A DNA stretch of 64,000 bases from Lyophyllum atratum (lineage: Eukaryota; Basidiomycota; Agaricomycetes; Agaricales; Lyophyllaceae): positions 1,798,001-1,862,000 of the forward strand of contig JACGCN010000006.1 in NCBI GenBank assembly GCA_014905825.1, written 5' to 3'. The stretch's first letter is position 1. Each line of letters starts with the position of its first letter. Under the pieces are notes generated by a model. The model made no database searches. It saw nothing but the letters and a program-made list of their open reading frames with translations, and had not been told where the DNA came from. Both the position numbers and the translations under genes were made by a program. Positions 1 through 8,971 of this stretch are shown here, one piece after another.

Positions 1-574
1 TGACCCCGCCGGATATTGAGAGTGGGTAAGAAGCATCGTGAGTATTCAGCCCGTCCAGACTTCGAAGCCATGGTTGGATAGTTCCTTTCTCGGAGTTATC
101 GTCTTCAGCACCATCCAACGCAGGTGAAGGCGCATCTCCTAAATGGGAGTGAATATCGACAATGCCAGGGGTTACCCAGCCGTCTTTCGCATCCACGACG
201 ACAAGGTCACTTCCGTATGCTTCCAGGACTCCTCGATGGAGATGACCAACGCTCTTTATGAGGCCCTTGTCGAGCAGAATGTCACCGCGGATTACTTCGG
301 TTCCATTCTTAAGCCCGGTCCATATCCTCGCCCGTTTGACCAGCACCGGCTTGGTGCCGTGAGCAAAACGGTCGGATTGGGAGCGTCTGTGGAATTCCCG
401 AGGCGGTCCTGCTTCGGCCTTGAGGGACTGGCAACGTGAAATTGTGGCAGCCTCATGCCATGGAATGGGATTTCTTTGCAACTCAACGGCGTGTATCTCG
501 CTGCGGATGAGACGAGAGAAGAGGTAAATGAAAGAAAGGATACTGAATGCACCAATAATCTTCAATTGGTGCAT
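1..574 (-). CDS. Amidohydrolase (CE9-like), 5' part only
   Basis: The minus strand is open from an ATG at 574 to the window edge without an intron, giving about 191 N-terminal residues. Residues ~5-21 are hydrophobic (IIGAFSILSFIYLF), a likely signal anchor. The composite-domain strand 'VLVKRARIWTG' follows, then the metal-ligand motif 'GIVDIHSHLG', then 'LNTHDASYPLSISGGV', all as in the large fungal amidohydrolases often labelled carbohydrate esterase family 9. Such proteins are usually several hundred residues longer, so the catalytic barrel lies outside the window. By family these are metal-dependent hydrolases of the amidohydrolase superfamily; the natural substrate is not known to me. 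The gene is divergent from SSL1 with 168 bp between start codons, and two TTAGGG units sit just upstream. The family call is secure, the substrate is not. Confidence 0.8.
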   Translation of the reverse strand, partial: MHQLKIIGAFSILSFIYLFSRLIRSEIHAVELQRNPIPWHEAATISRCQSLKAEAGPPREFHRRSQSDRFAHGTKPVLVKRARIWTGLKNGTEVIRGDILLDKGLIKSVGHLHRGVLEAYGSDLVVVDAKDGWVTPGIVDIHSHLGDAPSPALDGAEDDNSEKGTIQPWLRSLDGLNTHDASYPLSISGGV

Positions 575-594
575 TTGTCGAGGAAGGGCGCGGA

Positions 595-606
595 TTAGGG
601 TTAGGG
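595..606. promoter_or_regulatory. Telobox-like TTAGGGTTAGGG
   Basis: Two perfect telomere-type hexamers (AACCCTAACCCTAA on the minus strand) lie about 20 bp upstream of the amidohydrolase start and 137 bp from the SSL1 start. Teloboxes bind Myb-type factors in fungal promoters. Two units are too few for a telomere, and core genes lie on both sides, so an interstitial promoter element is the simpler reading. Confidence 0.4.
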
Positions 607-742
607 TGGCTTGTCCATGGAGGAGACAAGGCTTAGGTTGGACTTCAACACCTGACACTATTGACAGCCTCAATGAAACGTTTCGACGAGCCGTATTTAA
701 TTAGGAACACGTGATCACGATCGCCATTTGACCGCGACCACC

Positions 743-2481
743 ATGCCGCCTCGTCGAGACAACGACAAGTTCGCCCAAGATGACTCGGACTCGGACATAT
801 CCATCGACGACGACGCGGATGTCGGAAGAACATTAAGGGCAAAGGGAAAGCAACCGGCGCACGGCGCAAGCGAGATGGAAAGGGCAAAAGCAAGCCAAAA
901 GACACTGTACACTCTTTCACCCTGCATGCATGATACAGTCATCCTTGACGCGTAATTCTATAACCTACAGCAAGCCTACACATGGGAGGCCTCGTATACA
1001 CGCTCCTGGGAGACAGTACAAGAGGATGAGGCAGGAAGCTTGCAAAGCTCCGTAGACGACTGGATGGCACGGGGTCGGCGACGGAGGTCTGTGTCTGGCC
1101 CAGTCGCTCCTCCGTATCTATTCAGCATAGTCATACATGCAGATTGCTGGCACCCACTACCGCCATCCGACGCACCATAATCCGACATCTTGTCCTCCTG
1201 CTGGACCTTTCAGCATCGATGATGGACCGCGACATGCGGCCGACGCGGTTCGATCTGATGCTGCAGTATGCTCGCGAGTTTGTGGCGGAATGGTTTGATC
1301 AGAACCCTCTGGGACAGATCGGTGTGGTGGGAATGCGGGCAGGAGTTGGGGAGAGAATCGGGGAGATGTCTGGTATGTTGCTGGTCGCACTTTCAGAGAC
1401 GTCTCTGCATATTTAATGTCTTTCATCTGACTACATCAATCAGGAAATCCTCAGGACGTGCTTAAGAGCATAGCTGATCGCCACAGATTAGAACCGACGG
1501 GAGAGCCAAGTTTACAGAACTCGATAGAAATGGCACGAAGCAGCATGAGGTTTGTCCAACCCAATATGCGTTCGTTCAACCGCACCTGCAACTTAAACCT
1601 ACAGCCATCTGCCTATTCACTCCTCTCGCGAAATAATCGTCCTCTTCGGGTCACTGACAACTTGCGACCCTGGCAACATCCACGATACGCTCGACGCCTG
1701 CGTCAAAGCCAAAATCCGCATCTCCGTTGTCGCCCTCGCAGCAGAGATGAAAATATGCCGCGACCTCTGCGAAAAAACTGGTGGTTAGTCTCTTTCCATC
1801 TTACTCGCTCCTCCTTTCGCGTTTATTCACCAACTCCTACCAAGGCAGGCCAGTTCGGCGTCGCACTCAACGAAGGACACTTTCGCGACCTCCTCTTCGA
1901 ACTCATCCCTCCACCCGCGCAGCAGGCCCTTGCCCGTCCTGTCGCAGGTACCTGCAGCCGGTGGACGCGCAGCTAACCCCAGTGCTGACCTCATGATAAT
2001 GGGCTTCCCCACGCGGCTGCCGGACACCTCGCCCCCGAGCCTCTGCGTTTGCCACTCCGAGATTAAGAGCGAAGGTTTCCTCTGCCCACGATGTCCTCGC
2101 GAAAGTGTGCGATGTGCCAACGGACTGTGATATTTGTGGACTCATGATCGTAAGCTCACCGCATCTTGCGCGAAGCTATCACCATCTGTTTCCAGGTGAA
2201 GGGCTATGACGCTGTGTACTGTTAACCTTTTCATGGCGGATATTCTTTGACTAAGGTGATGAACATATAGACTCTCGGAGGATCAAATCCATCCCGGCTC
2301 TTCTCCAAGTTGTCATGCATGCGCCCGACCATTTCCGCCCCCGCAAACAGCTGCACACACCAGCGAGGGTCTCAGTCCCCTTGGCCGTTATAGATGTCCT
2401 GACTGCAACTACGACTTTTGCTCCGAGTGTGATGTTTTTGTACACGACGTTATACATTGTTGTCCTGGATGCGGGAAGTAG
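743..2481 (+). CDS. SSL1: TFIIH subunit p44/SSL1
   Basis: This is the p44 subunit of core TFIIH, which supports XPD helicase in transcription initiation and nucleotide excision repair. The vWA domain reads '[20 protein letters not shown]' then '[19 protein letters not shown]'. Next come '[15 protein letters not shown]', '[20 protein letters not shown]' and '[20 protein letters not shown]'. A zinc region follows ('FLCPRC', 'CDICGLM', '[13 protein letters not shown]'), and a C-terminal RING ('[12 protein letters not shown]', '[16 protein letters not shown]') ends at TAG 2479. Introns are clear at 1087-1142, 1373-1443, ~1554-1602 and ~1783-1848. Four places need a one-base frame change to keep the conserved protein: about 830, 1950, 2094 and 2195. 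Either the sequence carries errors or this copy is damaged. Identity is certain; integrity is not. Confidence 0.9.
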
Positions 2482-2553
2482 AATCTATCGATGTGGAACT
2501 ATATATTACATATATAAGTCGTACGTGTGATACAGTTATTACGATAACCTCCA

Positions 2554-4180
2554 TTATTGAGCTGATCGTGAAGATATGGTATCTCCCCAGACAATCTCTA
2601 CCCACTCGATACCCCCAAGGACTTTCCTAATTACTTCCTCAATGCCCTGCACGAGAACCTCGTCTTCGAAGCCTTTGATGAGTGGGGTTTTGTCAGATGT
2701 CCTATGCCACGAATCCCAAGGGCCATTGATCAGTAAGGGGCTAGTCCCAGCAACTGCCCTCCCAGTCCTCATCAGTCCGGGTAACTTCGCACCGTCAACA
2801 ACGCCTTCCCTCTCTACTCTACCCTTAAGTGCCGCCCCGACCCGTTCCTCAAGCGCATGTATGAGCCTGGCCTGTAGCAGCATAAATACAGGGTCCGTGA
2901 GCCGGAGTGTCCGTTCTACAGCCGCGCGCAGGTCACGCTCCTCTTCCTCAGGATGGGATGCAGGTGAAGAGAATAATCGACGGGCACGGATGACCTCATC
3001 TGCCAGATTGATTGTTTTCGTCTCATCCGTGCTGGGGATGTTTGCATGCAACGGGCCGGCACCTGAACCACTGATGGGGTGCTCGTCGCGGTCTATTTCG
3101 GTTTTGAGGAGGCTCCATATGCGAGGCACAAAGTCTGGCGCTGCGGAACAATCGGTGAGCGGTGCAGGTCTAGCAGGTAACCTCACGAGAGACTTGAGCG
3201 CAGCAGCCACTACGAGGCCCTGTAGATAGTTCTGGAGATAGAGAAGGGAGCGTGTGCTGAAAAAGAACTGTGGTGGTAGAGCGTTCGGGTTTGGATTGGA
3301 GGGTAGGCAAGTGACGGGATCGGACGAGGCAAGAGCCTGTATAAGCCTCGGTGTCCAGCCGACGTCCCCTGTCTGCGTCCCTCTCGCTCCAAGCCACCTC
3401 GTCCATTCTCCTGTAAGAACCTCAATGCCTCTCTCTCCGCCCCACATTGCTTTGTTTAGAATAAGCTCCCGCTCCTGTGTGCGTGCCTGCTGCCGAATAA
3501 CATCACTAAGTTGTGCCTCCGACATCGCTCCCAGAACTGTGTTCGTGAGATCGCGCTTGAGCGTATCTGCAAGTGCTATCATAGTTCTCATGGTCGAGAC
3601 GAGAAGCACGGCAAGCGGGTCCTCCGGAGCTATGTCTGGCAAAGAAGGTGGTCGCCCGGGTGCAGGAGGAGACGTGAGATCGGCGAGCAAGGCGTCGATT
3701 TCGGGATCTCGGGCGGGTGCACAACGCTGCCGGAGCGCAAGCAAAATCTCTTTCAGAAAAGCAAGGGTTGAATGCAGCGGGGATGATGTAGGCGGCAGTG
3801 GTGCTGTGAGTGTTAGGAGAATTGGGTGCCTGGGTGGAAAGAGGGACGAGAACGCGTCGAAGAGATCCGAATAGAGCAGCTTCAGGCGCGAAAGCTGGAC
3901 AGACGGGGACGGGGACGAGAGGGAATGCACGGCCTGCACAATGTTGATTTATCAATTGGATGTTCGATTAGACAGACCGAACCTCATCCCAGAAGGCCTT
4001 ATGGACCACTTTCTCGACCTTTGCATGCAGAGGCGACGGGTCGGGGGGCGGGGGAGCGCGTGCCATCACGGATAGCAAGGATTTGCCAGGCGGGAGCACC
4101 TTTGCGGGGTCAGTGGCAACGACATGCAGCATGTATGCCTGGTTGAGGAGTTGCAGCAGCTCAGGTGGGAGAGCGGACAT
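2554..4180 (-). CDS. TCP11 (T-complex 11/SOK1) domain protein
   Basis: There are two exons: 4180-3983 (from MSALPPELLQLL to WDE) and 3933-2554, with an intron of about 49 nt (3982-3934) ending GTGCAG. The protein is about 525 residues. The N-terminus carries 'VEKVVHKAFWDE', typical of the start of TCP11 domains. The rest is helical, and it ends with 'IRKVLGGIEWVEIVWGD', matching the C-terminal TCP11 signature. Yeast SOK1 is a high-copy suppressor of PKA loss; mammalian TCP11 acts in sperm cAMP signalling. The biochemical activity is unknown. The frame is uninterrupted. A second in-frame ATG lies 30 nt upstream, but the internal one gives the better-looking start. Confidence 0.75.
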
Positions 4181-4300
4181 GGTGGTTTGATGATATAAGA
4201 TATTCGTCATCTGATCGAAGTATTATCAGTGTTCTCGTAGTGGATATTGTGACTACATGTTTAATAGATGTACAGTACATTAAAAAAAGTCAGGTATGTA

Positions 4301-4775
4301 TTAAGCAGGTGAATACGACGGTGGAGGGTACTGGAGTGGGGGATTTGGTGGAGGCCCCGACGGCGCTTCCTGTGGACGCGTATCTGCGTCTAGCTGAGGA
4401 GGCGGTTTATACGTAGATGGGTCATATGGAGGCGCGGGCTCGAAGGCGGGAAGCGGTGGGGGAGCTAGTGGACGCGACATGGCGTGCATTGGCTGCATGG
4501 GCTTGCCCACCGCCAGAAGTGGTACAGGTAGCGTTGGTGCATGCGGCGCCTGCGCAGAATAAAGCATGTCGCGAATATGAGGAACAGGACGACTGAGAGG
4601 CAGTTAGCTCGGCACACAGCGATGTATAGGGGCTCAAACCTATGGCTATCGCGGTAGCGTATGTGGAGGGCCGAACGCCATTTTCGCAGTCGTCATAGCT
4701 GCGGACGGGATGAGAAAGTGCGCAGCTGCTGAATGTAAGGACGACTTACAGACAGTCCCGGGGTCGCAACAACAT
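4301..4775 (-). CDS. Small single-pass membrane protein, Pro-rich tail
   Basis: This is a predicted gene. An exon from ATG 4775 ('MLLRPRDC') joins via a GTAAGT...CGCAG intron to 'YDDCENGVRPSTYATAIAI'. A ~47-nt intron with a GCTAAC branch then leads to 'VVLFLIFATCFILRRRRM', a transmembrane helix followed by a basic stop-transfer patch. The tail is proline-rich ('PLAPPPLPAFEPAPPYDPST', '...PPPSYSPA') and ends at 4301. This layout (short extracellular head, one TM, RRRR, PPxY-like cytosolic tail) resembles fungal RCR-type proteins involved in ubiquitin-ligase-linked trafficking and cell-wall stress. Between the RRRRM patch and the tail the frame changes by one (~4535), so the model is provisional. 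It is divergent from the NIPA gene, 106 bp apart. Confidence 0.5.
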
Positions 4776-4881
4776 GGAGGAGGAGGAGGAGAGGAGGATG
4801 AGACCGGCAGCGGCGCCGCAGTCAGCAGACTCACGTGTACACTGCCATAAAGTCACAACACCTATTCTCGTACTCCTCACC

Positions 4882-6852
4882 ATGGCCACTGGCGAACCTC
4901 CAGCCCGCACGACCCCCAATCCAGTCGTAGCCTTCATCATCGGTCTCGCTATCATTCTTCTCGCGTCTATACTCAACGCCGCCGGCCTTAATCTCACTAA
5001 ACTCGACCATGTCCGCACCAGTGCAGTACCAAAATCTGCTCGTAAAAAGGACTGGATGCGTCCCCTCTGGCTGCTGGGCATGCTGCTCTACATGTGTGTC
5101 CATATCTCCCGCCTCTGTCTACTGGAACTGACCTGTCCGCACAGACTCTCTCAGATAATAGGCAGTACTCTTGCGTTGGAATATATGCGCGCAGGCACGT
5201 CATAGCAACCCAATCCATGCCAATTTGCAAAACTCACCTATAGATCCCAGAATACGTTGCTCCTCTCGGCTCAACTTCCCTCGTCTTCAACTTCCTCTTC
5301 GCCCGCTTCCTGGTAGGCACACCCGTCACAAGCACTGACATTTACGTACGTTCTCCAATTGTCTGTTATTCATGTATCATGTCTCAACCCTCCCAGGGTA
5401 CAATAATCGTTATCCTAGGTGTCATAGGCATCGTCGCCTTCGGTTCCATAAACTCCGGTCTCTCCGACAAAACCGACGTAACCCACATTACGTATCTCTG
5501 GCGACGCGGGGGCTGGCTAAGCTTCTTCTTCTGTATGATGGGCGCCCTGCTGACCCTCTTCATATGTGCCGAGCGTCTTGATGCCGTTCTCACTTCACGA
5601 GGAGACCTGGGTGGCATCCCCGTCCCCACTGAGACGCCTCTCAGCAGCCGCTCTGAGTTACCCGGTGGCGGTGGGCGGATACGAGACAGTCAGACTCTGG
5701 GCACAGGCAAAGGGAAGTGGCGGCGGATAGTGTCCGTCGCGCGCGGTGTCCTTCAAGTGATACGGGGAATCCGGGGCGGGTGGCAGTCTCTCATGACATG
5801 GATAACAGGCTGGCTCGAGGTCTGGACGGCCCCACAAGACGATAAGCAAGTCGCATGGACACTTGGTATTGGCTGGGCCTGTTGTGGTGGCGGCCTTGCT
5901 GGACTGTGCCTGGTCTTCGCAAAGGCGACTGTGAAGCTACTCTCAGGCTCGCTCTCAAAACAAAATCCAGGAAACCAGTTCGGCCACGCGGCACCGATTT
6001 TCACTTTACTGCTGCTTGCAGGCGACAGCTGTGCTGCAGATCATATGCTTGAATCGAGGACTCCGAGTATACGATTCGACACTGGTTGTCCCTGTATTCT
6101 ATGGCGTGTACACTGCTACCGGGTACGCAAATCTACCCCTTCAGAACCTCCTTTTTTTATCTCAATTATCTCACACTTTTATCAGATTCCTAGATTCCCT
6201 GGTATTTAACGATGAAGTCGACGCATATCAATCATGGACCCTCTTCCTCATCTTCGCCTCCATGCTCGTGCTCATCTCCGGTGTCGTCCTCCTTACCCAC
6301 AAGAAGCCCGAAGTTGCTGGCGCCACGCCCGTGCCCTTATCCCGGAAGAAAGGCAAAGCGGCCAGCAGGAAAAACGGAGACGAGGAGGAAGGGAGGTCGA
6401 GGGATGGCGAAGGTGGTGAACAGGATGTGCTATGGGCGGTGGGAGGTGATTCTGATGAAGAGGGCGGGGAGCATGCGGAGGACGACGATCCGGATATTGA
6501 CCACCATCAGAATCCAGTTCAGACACAGCATCGGCCCAAGGGAAGCGCTGCTGCTGCTCTGGCGGACAAGGGAGAGGGCAAGGGCAAGGGCAAGGGCAAG
6601 GGCAAGGGCAAGGGCAAGGGCAAGGGTATGAACTGGAAGGTGCGGAGTGAGGGCGAGGAGGGAGTTGGATTAATCGGCGAGAAGGAAGAGGAGGAGGAAG
6701 ACGATTTTGACGACCATGATGGGAAACTTCCACACCATCCCCGGAGTGGCAGCTCCTCAAATCTTAGCTCGCCACCCGATCCTAAACCTGAAGACCCATT
6801 TAGAGACGAGGATGAATTCGGGGACTGGGAAGGGGTAGGACCTAGACGGTGA
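4882..6852 (+). CDS. NIPA-type magnesium transporter (DUF803)
   Basis: This is a multi-pass membrane protein of the NIPA family, which imports Mg2+ in plants and animals. Helices read in order: 'NPVVAFIIGLAIILLASILN', 'LSQIIGSTLALEYMRAEYVA', 'LGSTSLVFNFLFARFLVGTP', 'GTIIVILGVIGIVAFGSINS', 'LQIICLNRGLRVYDSTLVVP' and 'TLFLIFASMLVLISGVVLLT'. Introns are 5094-5144, 5195-5250 (GC donor), 5346-5396 and ~6123-6185. A long acidic, serine-rich cytosolic tail contains eight GK dipeptides from (GGCAAG)8. The frame must change by one base at ~6021, between 'IFTLLLLA' and 'TAVLQIICL'. An upstream in-frame ATG (4774) exists, but 4882 matches the hydrophobic start better. Confidence 0.85.
6577..6624 (+). 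repeat. (GGCAAG)8 coding microsatellite
   Basis: Eight perfect hexamers encode Gly-Lys repeats in the cytosolic tail of the NIPA-like transporter. Such hexanucleotide tracts keep frame when they expand or contract, so length polymorphism between strains would be tolerated. Confidence 0.95.
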
Positions 6853-7575
6853 ACTGTCGTGGGGTCTTCCAGCATACTATATACGCATCCCTATTTATAT
6901 CCTCCCTTTTCCTTCGGCGCCTTCATTGGAAACCCACGATCACCAGCACATACTCACATAGAATCTACCACCTTACTACGAAGTTAATTAGTAGTCCCAT
7001 ATGCTACACGATGATAGATACAGACCTGATTTATAAATCCAGGTTCTACTATCTCTAAGCATGTTTCGCGACAAGTCTATAAGTTGATGTCACCAATGCC
7101 ATGGACCGACACGCTAGAGCTTAAGACTTGGTGATGGCACTTCACTTATGGTAGTGACGTCATTTGGGATACTGGTCCAAGACAAAAAAAAAACAGCCAA
7201 TTCGCTTATATTCATACTGTTGAGTGATTCAAAGGGTATAATCTCACTAGACCACTATCACTATATATTCTATTCCAACTTACATGAACTGTACTAAGTC
7301 ATCCTAGGACACATGTATTTTACAACAAGCCCTTCGTGATTGCCTAACGTAGGGGTAAGTATGTTGTTCAACGACGTTCCTGTCAAGGCGGAGTCTCGAA
7401 GTCACTAACTCGCCAGTCCCAGCAGCGTCCTATGCATGCATAGATCGAGGCAACCGCCATTATTCTGAGGCACTGATCATGATCCCAGTTCCATGTGCGC
7501 TCGGATTTGGGTTCTTGTGGCCCATCCGAACTCAACATTGAACGCGCATCTGCCAAACTAACCGCTGAACATGAA

Positions 7576-7599
7576 CATCACTCGCTGCAGCGAGTGATG
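7576..7599. repeat. 24-bp perfect palindrome
   Basis: CATCACTCGCTG is followed directly by its exact reverse complement, with no loop. It sits in the PAL-upstream spacer. It could be a dimeric transcription-factor site or a cruciform-prone element; nothing nearby decides this. Confidence 0.9.
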
Positions 7600-8097
7600 A
7601 CAATCACTGTCAAGACATTTCTGCCGGCACTGATGATTGTGAACTCAAGTTACTCGATATCTGGTATCCGACCCCATGTATCGCTGTCGGTACCAAAGGC
7701 GAATCATGATGCGACAAGATTGTGCAGCGCGGTGGCATGGGCCATCTATCTGCGTACAAGGGGAGCCACAAGACCGACTTAACGGTTATCAGTTATCAGA
7801 GAGGCCCGGGCATCCACGTAGAGATAAGGCGGAGGCTGCAGAGCGGACCGGGACCACGGCCACTGGAATACTTTGTCATCGGCCTCCCCGAAGTAAGATC
7901 CATCCGGTAAGAAGGCATGCGTCGCCGGCGAGTGGCGAGAATAGTGATTGGTCAAGGCCGGAGGCGCCGCAGTGGTGGTGCGAAACCTAACTGGTAACTT
8001 ATCCAACGCCGTTGTTTAAATTTTGCAGTTCGGATGGAAGGCCCCCGTCGCACATGGATGAGGCCGGAGCATATCCCAGCCGGGCGGAACCAAACCT

Positions 8098-8225
8098 TGA
8101 AGGGCGATTCCTACCGAAGTATGGCGTTGAGGTCGCGCGTCTTGAGGTTTTGGGGATGAGCAAATCATGAAGGGCGATTACTACCTATGGCGTGAAGGTC
8201 GTGCGTCTTGAGTTCTTGAGCATGA
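8098..8225. repeat. Imperfect tandem duplication, period ~70 bp
   Basis: A unit starting TGAAGGGCGATT at 8098 recurs at 8168. The copies share blocks such as TGAAGGGCGATT, TATGGCGT, GAAGGTC/GAGGTC and GCGTCTTGAG, with small gaps. It is non-coding and lies 0.75-0.87 kb upstream of the PAL start. Confidence 0.8.
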
Positions 8226-8885
8226 GGGACATCTGGGAACATCTAATCTGAGAAGGGCATACATCTACGGAGGGTTCCCTCTGTAATGATTAACTGACGC
8301 GGATCTTACCCCATTCCCTTGGACTCTTTCCGTTGTGGGCGTCAATGGCTGACCAGAATGTGTTAGACTCCAGCAATCCAAAGACTTCTCCAATGGTGTT
8401 AGTGGAGGAAGGGAGCGATTGATTGCTCAATGAGTATTTACGTTTCCAATGATGTTGATGTGACATATTCAGACATTATTGGGGAGCATGGGAGACAAGA
8501 CCAGCCATGATAGAAGGTAAGGTATTCGGGAGGATCTTGGGGCCAATTAGGGAATCGGGGTTGATAGAAGTCGCATCATTCCAGGGATAACGATAGGGAA
8601 AGAACCATGCAGGGAAGTCAGGACGTCGGTAACAAGACCGTAATCAGTGGCAGCCTCGAGATGTGCAGTGTTGCCAGAACCCGTCCGCAAATTGAATGAG
8701 GGACTGGACAGATGCTGAGTCAGCACTGTCAACAACTTGAAACTGCAGACCCCCCAACTGCCACTGCCAACTTTCTGGATCAGAAGATTTTTACTATGAC
8801 GGCAGTTACAATTTTGACCTCATGTCCTGAAAGGGATCCTAAGTGTGCCCTGATCCCTCCGCAGCGGATCTCATCCGACACCTCC

Positions 8886-8892
8886 TATATAA
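8886..8892 (+). promoter_or_regulatory. TATA box of PAL
   Basis: TATATAA lies 80 bp upstream of the PAL ATG at 8972, a normal distance for a TATA element in a regulated fungal gene with a short leader. Confidence 0.6.
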
Positions 8893-8971
8893 CACAATAG
8901 CCGTGAAACCGTATCGACCATTCAACTTCAGGTTGCATATCGGCCTCTCTTCTATCTTATCTAACCCAGAT

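Larger units (their letters stand above)
6853..8971. other. Gene-poor spacer upstream of PAL
   Basis: About 2.1 kb with no open frame that I recognise as a gene. It holds a 24-bp palindrome, a two-copy 70-bp tandem repeat and, at its right end, the PAL promoter. The remaining short open frames show no conserved motifs and look like chance. Confidence 0.6.

Noticed and set aside
292..555. Open frame on the minus strand starting near 555
   Set aside because: It is an out-of-frame shadow of the amidohydrolase, whose own frame runs from 574 to the window edge without a stop.
595..606. Telomere end
   Set aside because: Only two TTAGGG units, with core genes on both sides.
2576..3955. Plus-strand open frames of 200+ residues
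   Set aside because: Antisense to the uninterrupted TCP11 exon; they have no motifs and a GC-driven lack of stops.
6293..6875. Long minus-strand open frames rich in Pro-Cys and Leu-Pro repeats
   Set aside because: They are antisense shadows of the Gly-Lys/acidic tail of the NIPA transporter; the hexamer repeat keeps all frames open.
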